Below the pieces are notes generated by a model. That model was not told where the DNA came from, searched no databases, and saw only the letters and a program-made list of their open reading frames with translations. The position numbers and the translations under genes were made by a program. From NCBI RefSeq assembly GCF_050948215.1, contig NW_027488642.1, positions 310,001 to 374,000 on the forward strand: a stretch of DNA of 64,000 nt, written 5' to 3'. How positions within the stretch are numbered: position 1 is the stretch's first letter; the number at the start of each line of letters is the position of its first letter. This DNA comes from Halictus rubicundus. Taxonomy: Eukaryota; Arthropoda; Insecta; Hymenoptera; Halictidae. Below, piece by piece: positions 13,101 to 27,704 of the stretch.

Positions 13101-16100
13101 TATCCTATCCTATCCTCTATCCTATCCTATCCTCTATCCTATCCTATCCTCTATCCTCTATCCTATCCTATCCTCTATCCTATACTATCCTCTATCCTAT
13201 CCTATCCTCTATCCTATCCTATCCTCTTTCCTATCCTATCCTCTATCCTATCCTATCCTCTATCCTATCCTATCCTCTATCCTATCCTATCCTCTATTTT
13301 ATCCTATCCCCTATCCTATCCTATCCTCTATCCGATCCTATCCTCTATCCTTTCCTATCCTCTATCCTATCCTCTATCCTAACCTCTATCCTATCCTATC
13401 CTCTATCCTAACCTCTATCCTATCCTATCCTCTATCCTATCCTATCCTCTATCCTATCCTATCCTCTATCCTATCCTATCCTCTATCCTATCCTATCCTC
13501 TATGCTATCCTATCCTCTATCCTATCCTATCCTGTATCCTATCCTATCCTCTATCCTATCCTATCCTCTATCCTATCCTCTATCCTATCCTATCCTCTAT
13601 CCCATCCTCTATCCTATCCTATCCTCTATCCTATCCTATCCTCTATCCTATCCTATCCTCTATGCTATCCTATCCTCTATCCTATCGTATCCTCTATCCT
13701 ATCCTATCTTCTATCCTATCATATCCTCTATCCTATCAAATCCCCTATCCTATCCTCTATCCTATCCTATCCTCTATCCTATCCTATCCTCTATCCTATC
13801 CTATCCTCTATCCTATCCTATCCTCTATGCTATCCTATCCTCTATCCTATCCTATCCTCTATCCTATCCTATCCTCTATCCTACCCTATCATCTATCCTA
13901 TCAAATCCCCTATCCTATCCTCTATCCTATCGTATCCTCTATCCTATCCTATCTTCTATCCTATCATATCCTCTATCCTATCAAATCCCCTATCCTATCC
14001 TCTATCCTATCCTATCCTGTATCCTATCCTATCCTCTATCCTATCCTATCCTCTATCCTATCCTATCCTCTATCCTATCCTATCCTCTATCCTCTATCCT
14101 CTATCCTCTATCCTATCCTATCCTCTATCCTATCCTACCCTCTATCCTATCCTATCCTCTATCCTATCCTATCCTCTATCCTCTATCCTATCCTGTCCTC
14201 TATCCTATCCTATCCTCTATCCTATCCTATCCTCTATCCGATCCTATCCTCTATCCTATCCTATCCTCTATCCTATCCTATCCTCTATCCTATCCTATCC
14301 TCTATGCTATCCTATCCTCTATGCTATCCTATCCTCTATCCTATCCTATCCTCTATCCTATCCTATCCTCTATCCTACCCTATCATCTATCCTATCAAAT
14401 CCCCTATCCTATCCTCTATCCTATCGTATCCTCTATCCTATCCTATCTTCTATCCTATCATATCCTCTATCCTATCAAATCCCCTATCCTATCCTCTATC
14501 CTATCCTATCCTCTATCCTATCCTATCCTCTATCCTATCCTATCCTATCCTCTATCCTATCCTATCCTCTATCCTGTATCCTATCCTATCCTCTATCCTA
14601 TCCTATCCTCTATCCTATCCTATCCTCTATCCTATCCTATCCTCTATCCTATCCTATCCTCTATCCTATCCTATCCTCTATCCTATCCTATCCTCTATCC
14701 TATCCTATCCTCTATCCTATCCTATCCTCTATCCTATCCTATCCTCTATCCTATCCTATCCTCTATCCTATCCTATCCTCTATCCTATCCTATCCTCTAT
14801 CCTATCCTATCCTCTATCCTATCCTATCCTCTATCCTATCCTATCCTCTATCCTATCCTATCCTCTATCCTATCCTATCCTCTATCCTATCCTATCCTCT
14901 ATCCTATCCTATCCTCTATCCTATCCTATCCTCTATCCTATCCTATCCTCTATCCTATCCTATCCTCTATCCTATCCTATCCTCTATCCTATCCTATCCT
15001 CTATCCTATCCTATCCTCTATCCTATCCTATCCTCTATCCTATCCTATCCTCTATCCTATCCTATCCTCTATCCTATCCTATCCTCTATCCTATCCTATC
15101 CTCTATCCTATCCTATCCTCTATCCTATCCTATCCTCTATCCTATCCTATCCTCTATCCTATCCTATCCTCTATCCTATCCTATCCTCTATCCTATCCTA
15201 TCCTCTATCCTATCAAATCCCCTATCCTATCCTCTATCCTATCCTATCCTGTATCCTATCCTATCCTCTATCCTATCCTATCCTCTATCCTATCCTATCC
15301 TCTATCCGATCCTATCCTCTATCGTATCCTATCCTCTATCCTATCCTCTATCCTATCCTCTATCCTATCCTCTATCCTATCCTATCCTCTATCCTATCCT
15401 CTATCCTATCCTATCCTCTATCCTATCCTATCCTCTATCCTATCCTATCCTCTATGCTATCCTATCCTCTATCCTATCGTATCCTCTATCCTATCCTATC
15501 TTCTATCCTATCATATCCTCTATCCTATCAAATCCCCTATCCTATCCTCTATCCTATCCTATCCTCTATCCTATCCTATCCTCTATCCTATCCTATCCTC
15601 TATCCTATCCTATCCTCTATCCTCTATCCTATCCTATCCTCTATCCTATCCTATCCTCTATCCTATCCTATCCTCTATCCTATCCTATCCTCTATCCTAT
15701 CCTATCCTCTATCCTATCCTATCCTCTATCCTATCCTATCCTCTATCCTATCCTATCCTCTATCCTATCCTATCCTCTATCCTATCCTATCCTCTATCCT
15801 ATCCTATCCTCTATGCTATCCTATCCTCTATGCTATCCTATCCTCTATCCTATCCTATCCTCTATCCTATCCTATCCTCTATCATATCCTATCCTCTATG
15901 CTATCCTATCCTCTATCCTATCCTATCCTCTATCCTACCCTATCATCTATCCTATCAAATCCCCTATCCTATCCTCTATCCTATCGTATCCTCTATCCTA
16001 TCCTATCTTCTATCCTATCATATCCTCTATCCTATCAAATCCCCTATCCTATCCTCTATCCTATCCTATCCTCTATCCTATCCTATCCTCTATCCTATCC

Positions 16101-18949
16101 TATCCTCTATTTTATCCTGTCCCCTATCCTATCCTATCCTCTATCAGATCCTATCCTCTATCCTTTCCTATCCTCTATCCTATCCTCTATCCTAACCTCT
16201 ATCCTATCCTATCCTCTATCCTATCCTATCCTCTATCCTATCCTATCCTCTATCCTATCCTATCCTCTATCCTATCCTATCCTCTATGCTATCCTATCCT
16301 CTATCCTATCCTATCCTCTATCCTATCCTATCCTCTATCCTACCCTATCATCTATCCTATCAAATCCCCTATCCTATCCTCTATCCTATCGTATCCTCTA
16401 TCCTATCCTATCTTCTATCCTATCATATCCTCTATCCTATCAAATCCCCTATCCTATCCTCTATCCTATCCTATCCTCTATCCTATCCTATCCTCTATCC
16501 TATCCTATCCTCTATGCTATCCTATCCTCTATGCTATCCTATCCTCTATCCTATCCTATCCTCTATCCTATCCTATCCTCTATCCTACCCTATCATCTAT
16601 CCTATCAAATCCCCTATCCTATCCTCTATCCTATCGTATCCTCTATCCTATCCTATCTTCTATCCTATCATATCCTCTATCCTATCAAATCCCCTATCCT
16701 ATCCTCTATCCTATCCTATCCTCTATCCTATCCTATCCTCTATCCTATCCTATCCTATCCTCTATCCTCTATCCTATCCTATCCTCTATCCTATCCTATC
16801 CTCTATCCTATCCTATCCTCTATCCTATCCTATCCTCTATCCTATCCTTTCCTCTATCCTATCCTATCCTCTATCCTATCCTATCCTCTATCCTATCCTA
16901 TCCTCTATCCTATCCTATCCTCTATCCTATCCTATCCTCTATCCTATCCTATCCTCTATCCTATCCTATCCTCTATCCTATCCTATCCTCTATCCTATCC
17001 TATCCTCTATCCTATCCTATCCTCTATCCTATCCTATCCTCTATCCTATCCTATCCTCTATCCTATCCTATCCTCTATCCTATCCTATCCTCTATCCTAT
17101 CAAATCCCCTATCCTATCCTCTATCCTATCCTATCCTGTATCCTATCCTATCCTCTATCCTATCCTATCCTCTATCCTATCCTATCCTCTATCCGATCCT
17201 ATCCTCTATCCTATCCTATCCTCTATCCTATCCTCTATCCTATCCTCTATCCTATCCTCTATCCTATCCTCTATCCTATCCTATCCTCTATCCTATCCTC
17301 TATCCTATCCTATCCTCTATCCTATCCTATCCTCTATCCTATCCTATCCTCTATGCTATCCTATCCTCTATCCTATCGTATCCTCTATCCTATCCTATCT
17401 TCTATCCTATCATATCCTCTATCCTATCAAATCCCCTATCCTATCCTCTATCCTATCCTATCCTCTATCCTATCCTATCCTCTATCCTATCCTATCCTCT
17501 ATCCTATCCTATCCTCTATCCTATCCTATCCTCTATCCTCTATCCAATCCTATCCTCTATCCTATCCTATCCTCTATCCTATCCTATCCTCTATCCTATC
17601 CTATCCTCTATCCTATCCTATCCTCTATCCTATCCTATCCTCTATCCTCTATCCTATCCTATCCTCTATCCTATCCTATCCTCTATCCTATCCTATCCTC
17701 TATCCTATCCTATCCTCTATCCTATCCTATCCTCTATCCTATCCTATCCTCTATCCTATCCTATCCTCTATCCTATCCTATCCTCTATCCTATCCTATCC
17801 TCTATCCTATCCTATCCTCTATCCTATCCTATCCTCTATCCTATCCTATCCTCTATCCTATCCTATCCTCTATGCTATCCTATCCTCTATCCTATCCTAT
17901 CCTCTATCCTACCCTATCATCTATCCTATCAAATCCCCTATCCTATCCTCTATCCTATCGTATCCTCTATCCTATCCTATCTTCTATCCTATCATATCCT
18001 CTATCCTATCAAATCCCCTATCCTATCCTCTATCCTATCCTATCCTCTATCCTATCCTATCCTCTATCCTATCCTATCCTCTATTTTATCCTATCCCCTA
18101 TCCTATCCTATCCTCTATCAGATCCTATCCTCTATCCTTTCCTATCCTCTATCCTATCCTCTATCCTAACCTCTATCCTATCCTATCCTCTATCCTATCC
18201 TATCCTCTATCCTATCCTATCCTCTATCCTATCCTATCCTCTATCCTATCCTATCTTCTATCTTACCCTATCATCTATCCTATCAAATCCCCTACCTTAT
18301 CCTCTATCCTATCTTATCCTCTATCCTATCATATCCTCAATCCTATCCTACCCTCTACCCTATCCTATCCTCTATCCTATCCTATCCTCTATCCTATCCT
18401 ATCCTCTATCCTATCCTCTATCCTATCCTCTATCCTATCCTATCCTCTATCCTATCCTATCCTCTATCATATCCTATCCTCTATCCTATCCTATCCTCTA
18501 TCCTACCCTATCATATATCCTATCAAATCCCCTATCCTATCCTCTATCCTATCGTATCCTCTATCCTATCCTATCTTCTATCCTATCATATCCTCTATCC
18601 TATCAAATCCCCTATCCTATCCTCTATCCTATCCTATCCTCTATCCTATCCTATCCTCTATCCTATCCTATCCTCTATCCTATCCTATCCTCTATCCTAT
18701 CCTATCCTCTATCCTATCCTATCCTCTATCCTATCCTATCCTCTATCCTCTATCCTATCCTATCCTCTATCCTACCCTATCATATATCCTATCAAATCCC
18801 CTATCCTATCCTCTATCCTATCGTATCCTCTATCCTATCCTATCTTCTATCCTATCCTATCCTCTATCCTATCAAATCCCCTATCCTATCCTCTATCCTA
18901 TCCTATACTCTATCCTATCCTATCCTCTATCCTATCCTATCCTCTATCC
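7116..18949. repeat. HOR-A satellite domain (second)
   Basis: A 17-bp array with many HOR-A modules and several nearly homogeneous 17-mer stretches. The TATTTTATCC/TATCCGATCC/CCTAACC marker recurs near 11,183, 12,487, 13,293, 16,107 and 18,083. The stretch following 11,388 matches that following 3,947 and 13,502 in its variant order, showing local duplications. The final part (about 18,240-18,900) is more degenerate, with CATATATCC variants. No gene or insertion is seen. Confidence 0.82.
14577..15214. repeat. Perfect 17-mer tract (about 37 units)
   Basis: About 638 bp with no visible departure from the 17-bp unit. It is bounded on the left by a CCTGTATCC variant and on the right by TATCAAATCC. 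It is the longest homogeneous tract I found in the window. Confidence 0.9.
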
Positions 18950-20502
18950 TATCCTATTCTCTATCCAATCCCCTATCCGATGCTCTATCCAATCTTATCA
19001 TCTATCCTATCCTATCCTCAATCCTATCCTATCCTCTATCCTATCCTATCCTCTATCCTATTCTATACTCTATCCTATCCTATCCTCTATCCTATCCTAT
19101 CCTCTATCCTATCCTATCCTCTCTCCTATCCTATCTTCTATCCTATCCTATCCTCTATCCTATCCTATCCTCTATCCTATCCTATCCTCTATCCTTTCAT
19201 CTATCCTATCGTATCCTCTGTCCTATCCTATCCTCTATCCTATCCTATCCTCTATCCTATCCTATCCTCTATCCTATCCTATCCGCTATCCTATCCTATC
19301 CTCTATCCTATCCTATCCTCTATCCTATCCTATCCTCTATCCTATCCTATCCTCTATCCTATCCTATCCTCTATCCTATCCTATCCTCTATCCTATCCTA
19401 TCCTCTATGCTATCCTATCCTTTATCCTATCCTCTATGCTATCCTATCCTTTATCCTATCCTCTATCCTATCCTATCCTCAATCCTATCCTATCCTCTAT
19501 CCTATCCTATCCTCTATCCTATTCTATACTCTATCCTATCCTATCCTCTATCCTATCCTATCCTCTATCCTATCCTATCTTCTATCCTATCCTATCCGCT
19601 ATCCTATCCTATCCTCTATCCTATCCTATCCTCTATCCTATCCTATCCTCTATCCTTTCATCTATCCTATCGTATCCTCTGTCCTATCCAATCCTCTATC
19701 CTATCCTATCCTCTATCCTATCCTATCCGCTATCCTATCCTATCCTCTATCCTATCCTATCCTCTATCCTATCCTATCCTCTATCCTATCCTATCCTCTA
19801 TCCTATCCTATCCTCTATCCTATCCTATCCTCTATCCTTTCCTATCCTCTATGCTATCCTATCCTTTATCCTATCCTCTATCCTATCCTATCCTCAATCC
19901 TATCCTATCCTCTATCCTATCCTATCCTCTATCCTATTCTATACTCTATCCTATCCTATCCTCTATCCTATCCTATCCTCTATCCTATCCTATCCACTCT
20001 CCTATCCTATCTTCTATCCTATCCTATCTTCTATCCTATCCTATCCGCTATCCTATCCTATCCTCTATCCTATCATATCCTCTATCCTATCCTATCCTCT
20101 ATCCTATCCTATCCTCTATGCTATCCTATCCTTTATCCTATCCTCTATCCTATCCTATCCTCAATCCTATCCTATCCTCTATCCTATCTTATCCTCTATC
20201 CTATTCTATACTCTATCCTATCCTATCCTCTATCCTATCCTATCCTCTATCCTATCCTATCCTCTATCCTATCCTATCCACTCTCCTATCCTATCTTCTA
20301 TCCTATCCTATCCTCTATCCTATCCTATCCTCTATCCTATCCTATCCGCTATCCTATCCGCTATCCTATCCTATCCTCTATCCTATCCTATCCTCTATCC
20401 TATCCTATCCTCTATCCTATCCTATCCTCTATCCTATCCTATCCTCTATCCTATCCTATCCTCTATCCTATCCTATCCTCTATACTATCCTATCCTCTAT
20501 CC
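18950..20502. repeat. C-type satellite domain, left of landmark 2
   Basis: Starts near TATTCTCTATCCAATCCCC and TCCGATGCTC (about 18,957-18,983), a signature also seen near 35,115 and 37,094. It carries repeated TATTCTATACTC, CCACTCTCC, TCTTC, TCCGC and CTTTCATC variants. The last ~385 bp match 5,906-6,290. Confidence 0.8.
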
Positions 20503-21327
20503 TATCGAATCCTCTATCCTAACCTATCGTGTATCCTATAATATCCTCTATCCTATCCTCTATCCTATCCTCTATCCTATCCTCTATCCTATCCTCTATC
20601 CTTTCCTCTATCCTATCCTATCCGCTATCCTATCCGCTATCCTATCCTATCCTCTATCCTATAATATCCCCTATCCTATCCTATCCTCTATCCTATCGTA
20701 TCCTCTATCCTATCGTATCCTCTATCCTATCCTATCCTCTATCCTATCCTATCCACTATCCTATCCTATCCTCTATCCTATCCTATCCTCTATCCTATCC
20801 TATTCTCTATCCTATCCTATCCTATCCTCTATCCTATCCTATCCTCTATCCTATCCTGTCCTCTATCCTATCCAATCCCCCATCCTATCCTCTATCGTAT
20901 CCGATCCTCAATTCTATCCTATCGTGTATATTATCGTATCCTCTATCCTATCCTACCCTCTATCCTAGAATATCATCTATCCTATCCTATCCTCTATCCT
21001 AACCTATCCTCAAACCTATCCTATCCTCAATCCTATCCTATCCTCCATCCTATCCTATCCTCTATCCTATCCAATCCTCTATCCTATCCTATCCTCTATC
21101 CTATCCTATCCTCTATCCTATCCTATCCTCTATCTTATCCTATCCTCTATCCTATCCTATCCTCTATCCTATCCTATCCTATCCTATCCTCTATCCTATC
21201 CTATCCTCTATCCTATCCTATCCTATCCTCTATCCTATCCAATCCCCTATCCTATCCTCTATAATATCGTATCCTCTATCCTATCCTATCCTCTATCCTC
21301 TCCTATGCTCTATCCTATCGAATCCCC
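20503..21327. repeat. C-landmark block, copy 2
   Basis: Same variant order as the block at 6,291-7,115, offset by 14,212 bp at both ends, so the two copies have the same length. One visible difference is TATAATATCC here against TATAATATAC in copy 1. Confidence 0.88.
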
Positions 21328-24300
21328 TATCCTATCCTCTATCCTATCCTATCCTCTACCCTATCCTATTCTCTATCCTATCCTATATCCTATTATATCC
21401 TCCATCCTATCCTATCCTCTGTCCTATCCTATCCTCTATCCTATCCTCTATCCTATCCTATCCTCTATCCTATCCTCTATCCTATCCTATACTCTATCCT
21501 ATCCTATCCTCTATCCTATCCTATCCTCTATCCTATCCTATCCTATCCCCTATCCTATCCTATCCTCTATCCTATCCTATCCTCTATCCTATCCTATGCT
21601 CTATCCTATCCTATCATCTATCGTCTCCTATCCTCTATCCTATCCAATCCCCTATCATATACTTTATTCTATCCTCTATCCTATCCTCTATCCTATCCTA
21701 TACTCCATCCTATCCAATCCTCTATACTATCCAATCCCCTATCCTATCCTCTATCCTATCCTATCCTCTATGCTATCCTATCCTTTATCCTATCCTCTAT
21801 CCTATCCTATCCTCAATCCTATCCTATCCTCTATCCTATCCTATCCTCTATCCTATTCTATACTCTATCCTATCCTATCCTCTATCCTATCCTATCCTCT
21901 ATCCTATCCTATCCACTCTCCTATCCTATCTTCTATCCTATCCTATCTTCTATCCTATCCTATCCGCTATCCTATCCTATCCTCTATCCTATCCTATCCT
22001 CTATCCTATCCTATCATCTATCCTATCCTATCCTCTATCCTATCCTATCCTCTATCCTATTCTATACTCTATCCTATCCTATCCTCTATCCTATCCTATC
22101 CTCTATCCTATCCTATCCTCTATCCTATCCTATCCACTCTCCTATCCTATCTTCTATCCTATCCTATCCTCTATCCTATCCTATCCTCTATCCTATCCTA
22201 TCCGCTATCCTATCCGCTATCCTATCCTATCCTCTATCCTATCCTATCCTCTATCCTATCCTATCCTCTATCCTCTATCCTATCCTATCCTCTATCCTAT
22301 CCTATCCTCTATCCTATCCTATCCTCTATTTTATCCTATCCCCTATCCTATCCTATCCTCTATCCGATCCTATCCTCTATCCTTTCCTATCCTCTATCCT
22401 ATCCTCTATCCTAACCTCTATCCTATCCTATCCTCTATCCTAACCTCTATCCTATCCTATCCTCTATCCTAACCTCTATCCTATCCTATCCTCTATCCTA
22501 TCCTATCCTCTATCCTATCCTATCCTCTATCCTATCCTATCCTCTATGCTATCCTATCCTCTATCCTATCCTATCCTGTATCCTATCCTATCCTCTATCC
22601 TATCCTATCCTCTATCCTATCCTCTATCCTATCCTATCCTCTATCCCATCCTATCCTCAATCCTATCCTATCCTCTATCCTATCCTATCCTCTATCCTAT
22701 TCTATACTCTATCCTATCCTATCCTCTATCCTATCCTATCCTCTATCCTATCCTATCCTCTATCCTATCCTATCCACTCTCCTATCCTATCTTCTATCCT
22801 ATCCTATCCTCTATCCTATCCTATCCTCTATCCTATTCTATCCGCTATCCTATCCGCTATCCTATCCTATCCTCTATCCTATCCTATCCTCTATCCTATC
22901 CTATCCTCTATCCTCTATCCTATCCTATCCTCTATCCTCTATCCTATCCTATCCTCTATCCTATCCTATCCTCTATCCTATCCTATCCTCTATTTTATCC
23001 TATCCCCTATCCTATCCTATCCTCTATCCGATCCTATCCTCTATCCTTTCCTATCCTCTATCCTATCCTCTATCCTAACCTCTATCCTATCCTATCCTCT
23101 ATCCTAACCTCTATCCTATCCTCTATCCTATCCTATCCTCTATCCTATCCTATCCTATCCTCTATCCTATCCTATCCTCTATCCTATCCTATCCTCTATG
23201 CTATCCTATCCTCTATCCTATCCTATCCTGTATCCTATCCTATCCTCTATCCTATCCTATCCTCTATCCTATCCTCTATCCTATCCTATCCTCTATCCCA
23301 TCCTATCCTCTATCCTATCCTATCCTCTATCCTATCCTATCCTCTATCCTATCCTATCCTCTATCCTATCCTATCCTCTATCCTATCCTATCCTCTATCC
23401 TATCCTATCCTCTATCCTATCCTATCCTCTATCCTATCAAGTCCCCTATCCTATCCTCTATCCTATCCTATCCTGTATCCTATCCTATCCTCTATCCTAT
23501 CCTATCCTCTATCCTATCCTATCCTCTATCCGATCCTATCCTCTATCCTATCCTATCCTCTATCCTATCCTCTATCCTATCCTCTATCCTATCCTCTATC
23601 CTATCCTCTATCCTATCCTATCCTCTATCCTATCCTCTATCCTATCCTATCCTCTATCCTATCCTATCCTCTATCCTATCCTATCCTCTATGCTATCCTA
23701 TCCTCTATCCTCTCGTATCCTCTATCCTATCCTATCTTCTATCCTATCATATCCTCTATCCTATCAAATCCCCTATCCTATCCTCTATCCTATCCTATCC
23801 TCTATCCTATCCTATCCTCTATCCTATCCTATCCTCTATCCTATCCTATCCTCTATCCTATCCTATGCTCTATCCTATCCTATCCTCTATCCTCTATCCT
23901 ATCCTATCCTCTATCCTATCCTATCCTCTATCCTATCCTATCCTCTATCCTATCCTATCCTCTATGCTATCCTATCCTCTATCCTATCCTATCCTCTATC
24001 CTATCCTATCCTCTATCCTACCCTATCATCTATCCTATCAAATCCCCTATCCTATCCTCTATCCTATCGTATCCTCTATCCTATCCTATCTTCTATCCTA
24101 TCATATCCTCTATCCTATCAAATCCCCTATCCTATCCTCTATCCTATCGTATCCTGTATCCTATCCTATCCTCTATCCTATCCTATCCTCTATCCTATCC
24201 TATCCTCTATTCTCTATCCTCTATCCTATCCTATCCTCTATCCTATCCTACCCTCTATCCTATCCTATCCTCTATCCTATCCTATCCTCTATCCTCTATC

Positions 24301-26884
24301 CTATCCTGTCCTCTATCCTATCCTATCCTCTATCCTATCATATCCTCTATCCGATCCTATCCTCAATCCTATCCTATCCTCTATCCTATCCTATCCTCTA
24401 TCCTATCCTCTATCCTATCCTCTATCCTATCCTATCCTCTATCCTATCCTATCCTCTATCCTATCCTATCCTCTATGCTATCCTATCCTCTATCCTATCC
24501 TATCCTCTATCCTATCCTATCCTCTATCCTACCCTATCATCTATCCTATCAAATCCCCTATCCTATCCTCTATCCTATCGTATCCTCTATCCTATCCTAT
24601 CTTCTATCCTATCATATCCTCTATCCTATCAAATCCCCTATCCTATCCTCTATCCTATCCTATCCTCTATCCTATCCTATCCTCTATCCTATCCTATCCT
24701 CTATCCTATCCTATCCTCTATCCTATCCTATCCTCTATCCTATCCTATCCTCTATCCTATCCTATCCTCTATCCTCTATCCTATCCTATCCTCTATCCTA
24801 TCCTATCCTCTATCCTATCCTATCCTCTATCCTATCCTATCATCTATCCCATCAAATCCCCTATCCTATCCTCTATCCTATCGTATCCTCTATCCTATCC
24901 TATCTTCTATCCTATCATATCCTCTATCCTATCAAATCCCCTATCCTATCCTCTATCCTATCCTATCCTCTATCCTATCCTATCCTCTAGCCTATCCTAT
25001 CCTCTATCCTATCCTATCCTCTATCCTATCCTATCCTCTATCCTATCCTATCCTCTATCCGATCCTATCCTCTATCCTATCCTATCCTCTATCCTATCCT
25101 CTATCCTAACCTCTATCCTATCCTATCCTCTATCCTACCCTATCATCTATCCTATCAAATCCCCTATCCTATCCTCTATCCTATCCTATCCTCTATCCTA
25201 CCCTATCCTCTATCCTATCAAATCCCCTATCCTATCCTCTATCCTATCCTATCCTCTATCCTATCCTATCCTCTATCCTATCCTATCCTCTATCCTATCC
25301 TATCCTCTATCCTATCCTATCCTCTATCCTATCCTATCCTCTATCCTATCCTATCCTCTATCCTATCCTATCCTCTATCCTCTATCCTATCCTATCCTCT
25401 ATCCTATCCTATCCTCTATCCTATCCTATCCTCTATCCTATCCTATCCTCTATGCTATCCTATCCTCTATCCTATCCTATCCTCTATCCTATCCTATCCT
25501 CTATCCTACCCTATCATCTATCCCATCAAATCCCCTATCCTATCCTCTATCCTATCGTATCCTCTATCCTATCCTATCTTCTATCCTATCATATCCTCTA
25601 TCCTATCAAATCCCCTATCCTATCCTCTATCCTATCCTATCCTCTATCCTATCCTATCCTCTAGCCTATCCTATCCTCTATCCTATCCTATCCTCTATCC
25701 TATCCTATCCTCTATCCTATCCTATCCTCTATCCGATCCTATCCTCTATCCTATCCTATCCTCTATCCTATCCTCTATCCTAACCTCTATCCTATCCTAT
25801 CCTCTATCCTATCCTATCCTCTATCCTATCCTATCCTCTATCCTATCCTATCCTCTATCCTATCCTATCCTCTATCCTACCCTATCATCTATCCTATCAA
25901 ATCCCCTATCCTATCCTCTATCCTATCGTATCCTCTATCCTATCCTATCTTCTATCCTATCATATCCTCTATCCTATCAAATCCCCTATCCTATCATATC
26001 CTCTATCCTATCAAATCCCCTATCCTATCCTCTATCCTATCCTATCCTCTATCCTATCCTATCCTCTATCCTATCCTATCCTCTATCCTATCCTATCCTC
26101 TATCCTATCCTATCCTCTATCCTATCCTATCCTCTATCCTCTATCCTATCCTATCCTCTATCCTATCCTATCCTCTATCCTATCCTATCCTCTATCCTAT
26201 CCTATCCTCTATGCTATCCTATCCTCTATCCTATCCTATCCTCTATCCTATCCTATCCTCTATCCTATCCTATCCTCTATCCTATCCTATCCTCTATCCT
26301 ATCCTATCCTCTATCCTATCCTATCCTCTATCCTATCCTATCCTCTATCCTATCCTATCCTCTATCCTATCCTATCCTCTATCCTATCCTATCCACTCTC
26401 CTATCCTATCTTCTATCCTATCCTATCCGCTATCCTATCCTATCCTCTATCCTATCATATCCTCTATCCTATCCTATCCTCTATCCTATCCTATCCTCTA
26501 TGCTATCCTATCCTTTATCCTATCCTCTATCCTATCCTATCCTCAATCCTATCCTATCCTCTATCCTATCTTATCCTCTATCCTATTCTATACTCTATCC
26601 TATCCTATCCTCTATCCTATCCTATCCTCTATCCTATCCTATCCTCTATCCTATCCTATCCACTCTCCTATCCTATCTTCTATCCTATCCTATCCTCTAT
26701 CCTATCCTATCCTCTATCCTATCCTATCCGCTATCCTATCCGCTATCCTATCCTATCCTCTATCCTATCCTATCCTCTATCCTATCCTATCCTCTATCCT
26801 ATCCTATCCTCTATCCTATCCTATCCTCTATCCTATCCTATCCTCTATCCTATCCTATCCTCTATACTATCCTATCCTCTATCC

Positions 26885-27704
26885 TATCGAATCCTCTATC
26901 CTAACCTATCGTGTATCCTATAATATCCTCTATCCTATCCTCTATCCTATCCTCTATCCTATCCTCTATCCTATCCTCTATCCTTTCCTCTATCCTATCC
27001 TATCCGCTATCCTATCCGCTATCCTATCCTATCCTCTATCCTATAATATCCCCTATCCTATCCTATCCTCTATCCTATCGTATCCTCTATCCTATCGTAT
27101 CCTCTATCCTATCCTATCCTCTATCCTATCCTATCCACTATCCTATCCTATCCTCTATCCTATCCTATCCTCTATCCTATCCTATTCTCTATCCTATCCT
27201 ATCCTATCCTCTATCCTATCCTATCCTCTATCCTATCCTGTCCTCTATCCTATCCAATCCCCCATCCTATCCTCTATCGTATCCGATCCTCAATTCTATC
27301 CTATCGTGTATATTATCGTATCCTCTATCCTATCCTACCCTCTATCCTAGAATATCATCTATCCTATCCTATCCTCTATCCTAACCTATCCTCAAACCTA
27401 TCCTATCCTCAGTCCTATCCTATCCTCCATCCTATCCTATCCTCTATCCTATCCAATCCTCTATCCTATCCTATCCTCTATCCTATCCTATCCTCTATCC
27501 TATCCTATCCTCTATCTTATCCTATCCTCTATCCTATCCTATCCTCTATCCTATCCTATCCTATCCTATCCTCTATCCTATCCTATCCTCTATCTTATCC
27601 TATCCTCTATCCTATCCAATCCCCTATCCTATCCTCTATAATATCGTATCCTCTATCCTATCCTATCCTCTATCCTCTCCTATGCTCTATCCTATCGAAT
27701 CCCC
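26885..27704. repeat. C-landmark block, copy 3
   Basis: Same variant order as copies 1 and 2, five bases shorter. It differs at the end (ATCCCCGATCC in place of ATCCCCTATCC) and has CAGTCC in place of CAATCC after CCTCAAACC. It is the second member of the 6.38-kb tandem duplication. Confidence 0.87.

Noticed and set aside
11548..20541. Giant + strand open frames, including a 2,997-codon one
   Set aside because: They consist wholly of the 17-bp satellite, give the same peptide in every frame, lack any domain and appear wherever no variant creates a stop. They reflect repeat composition.
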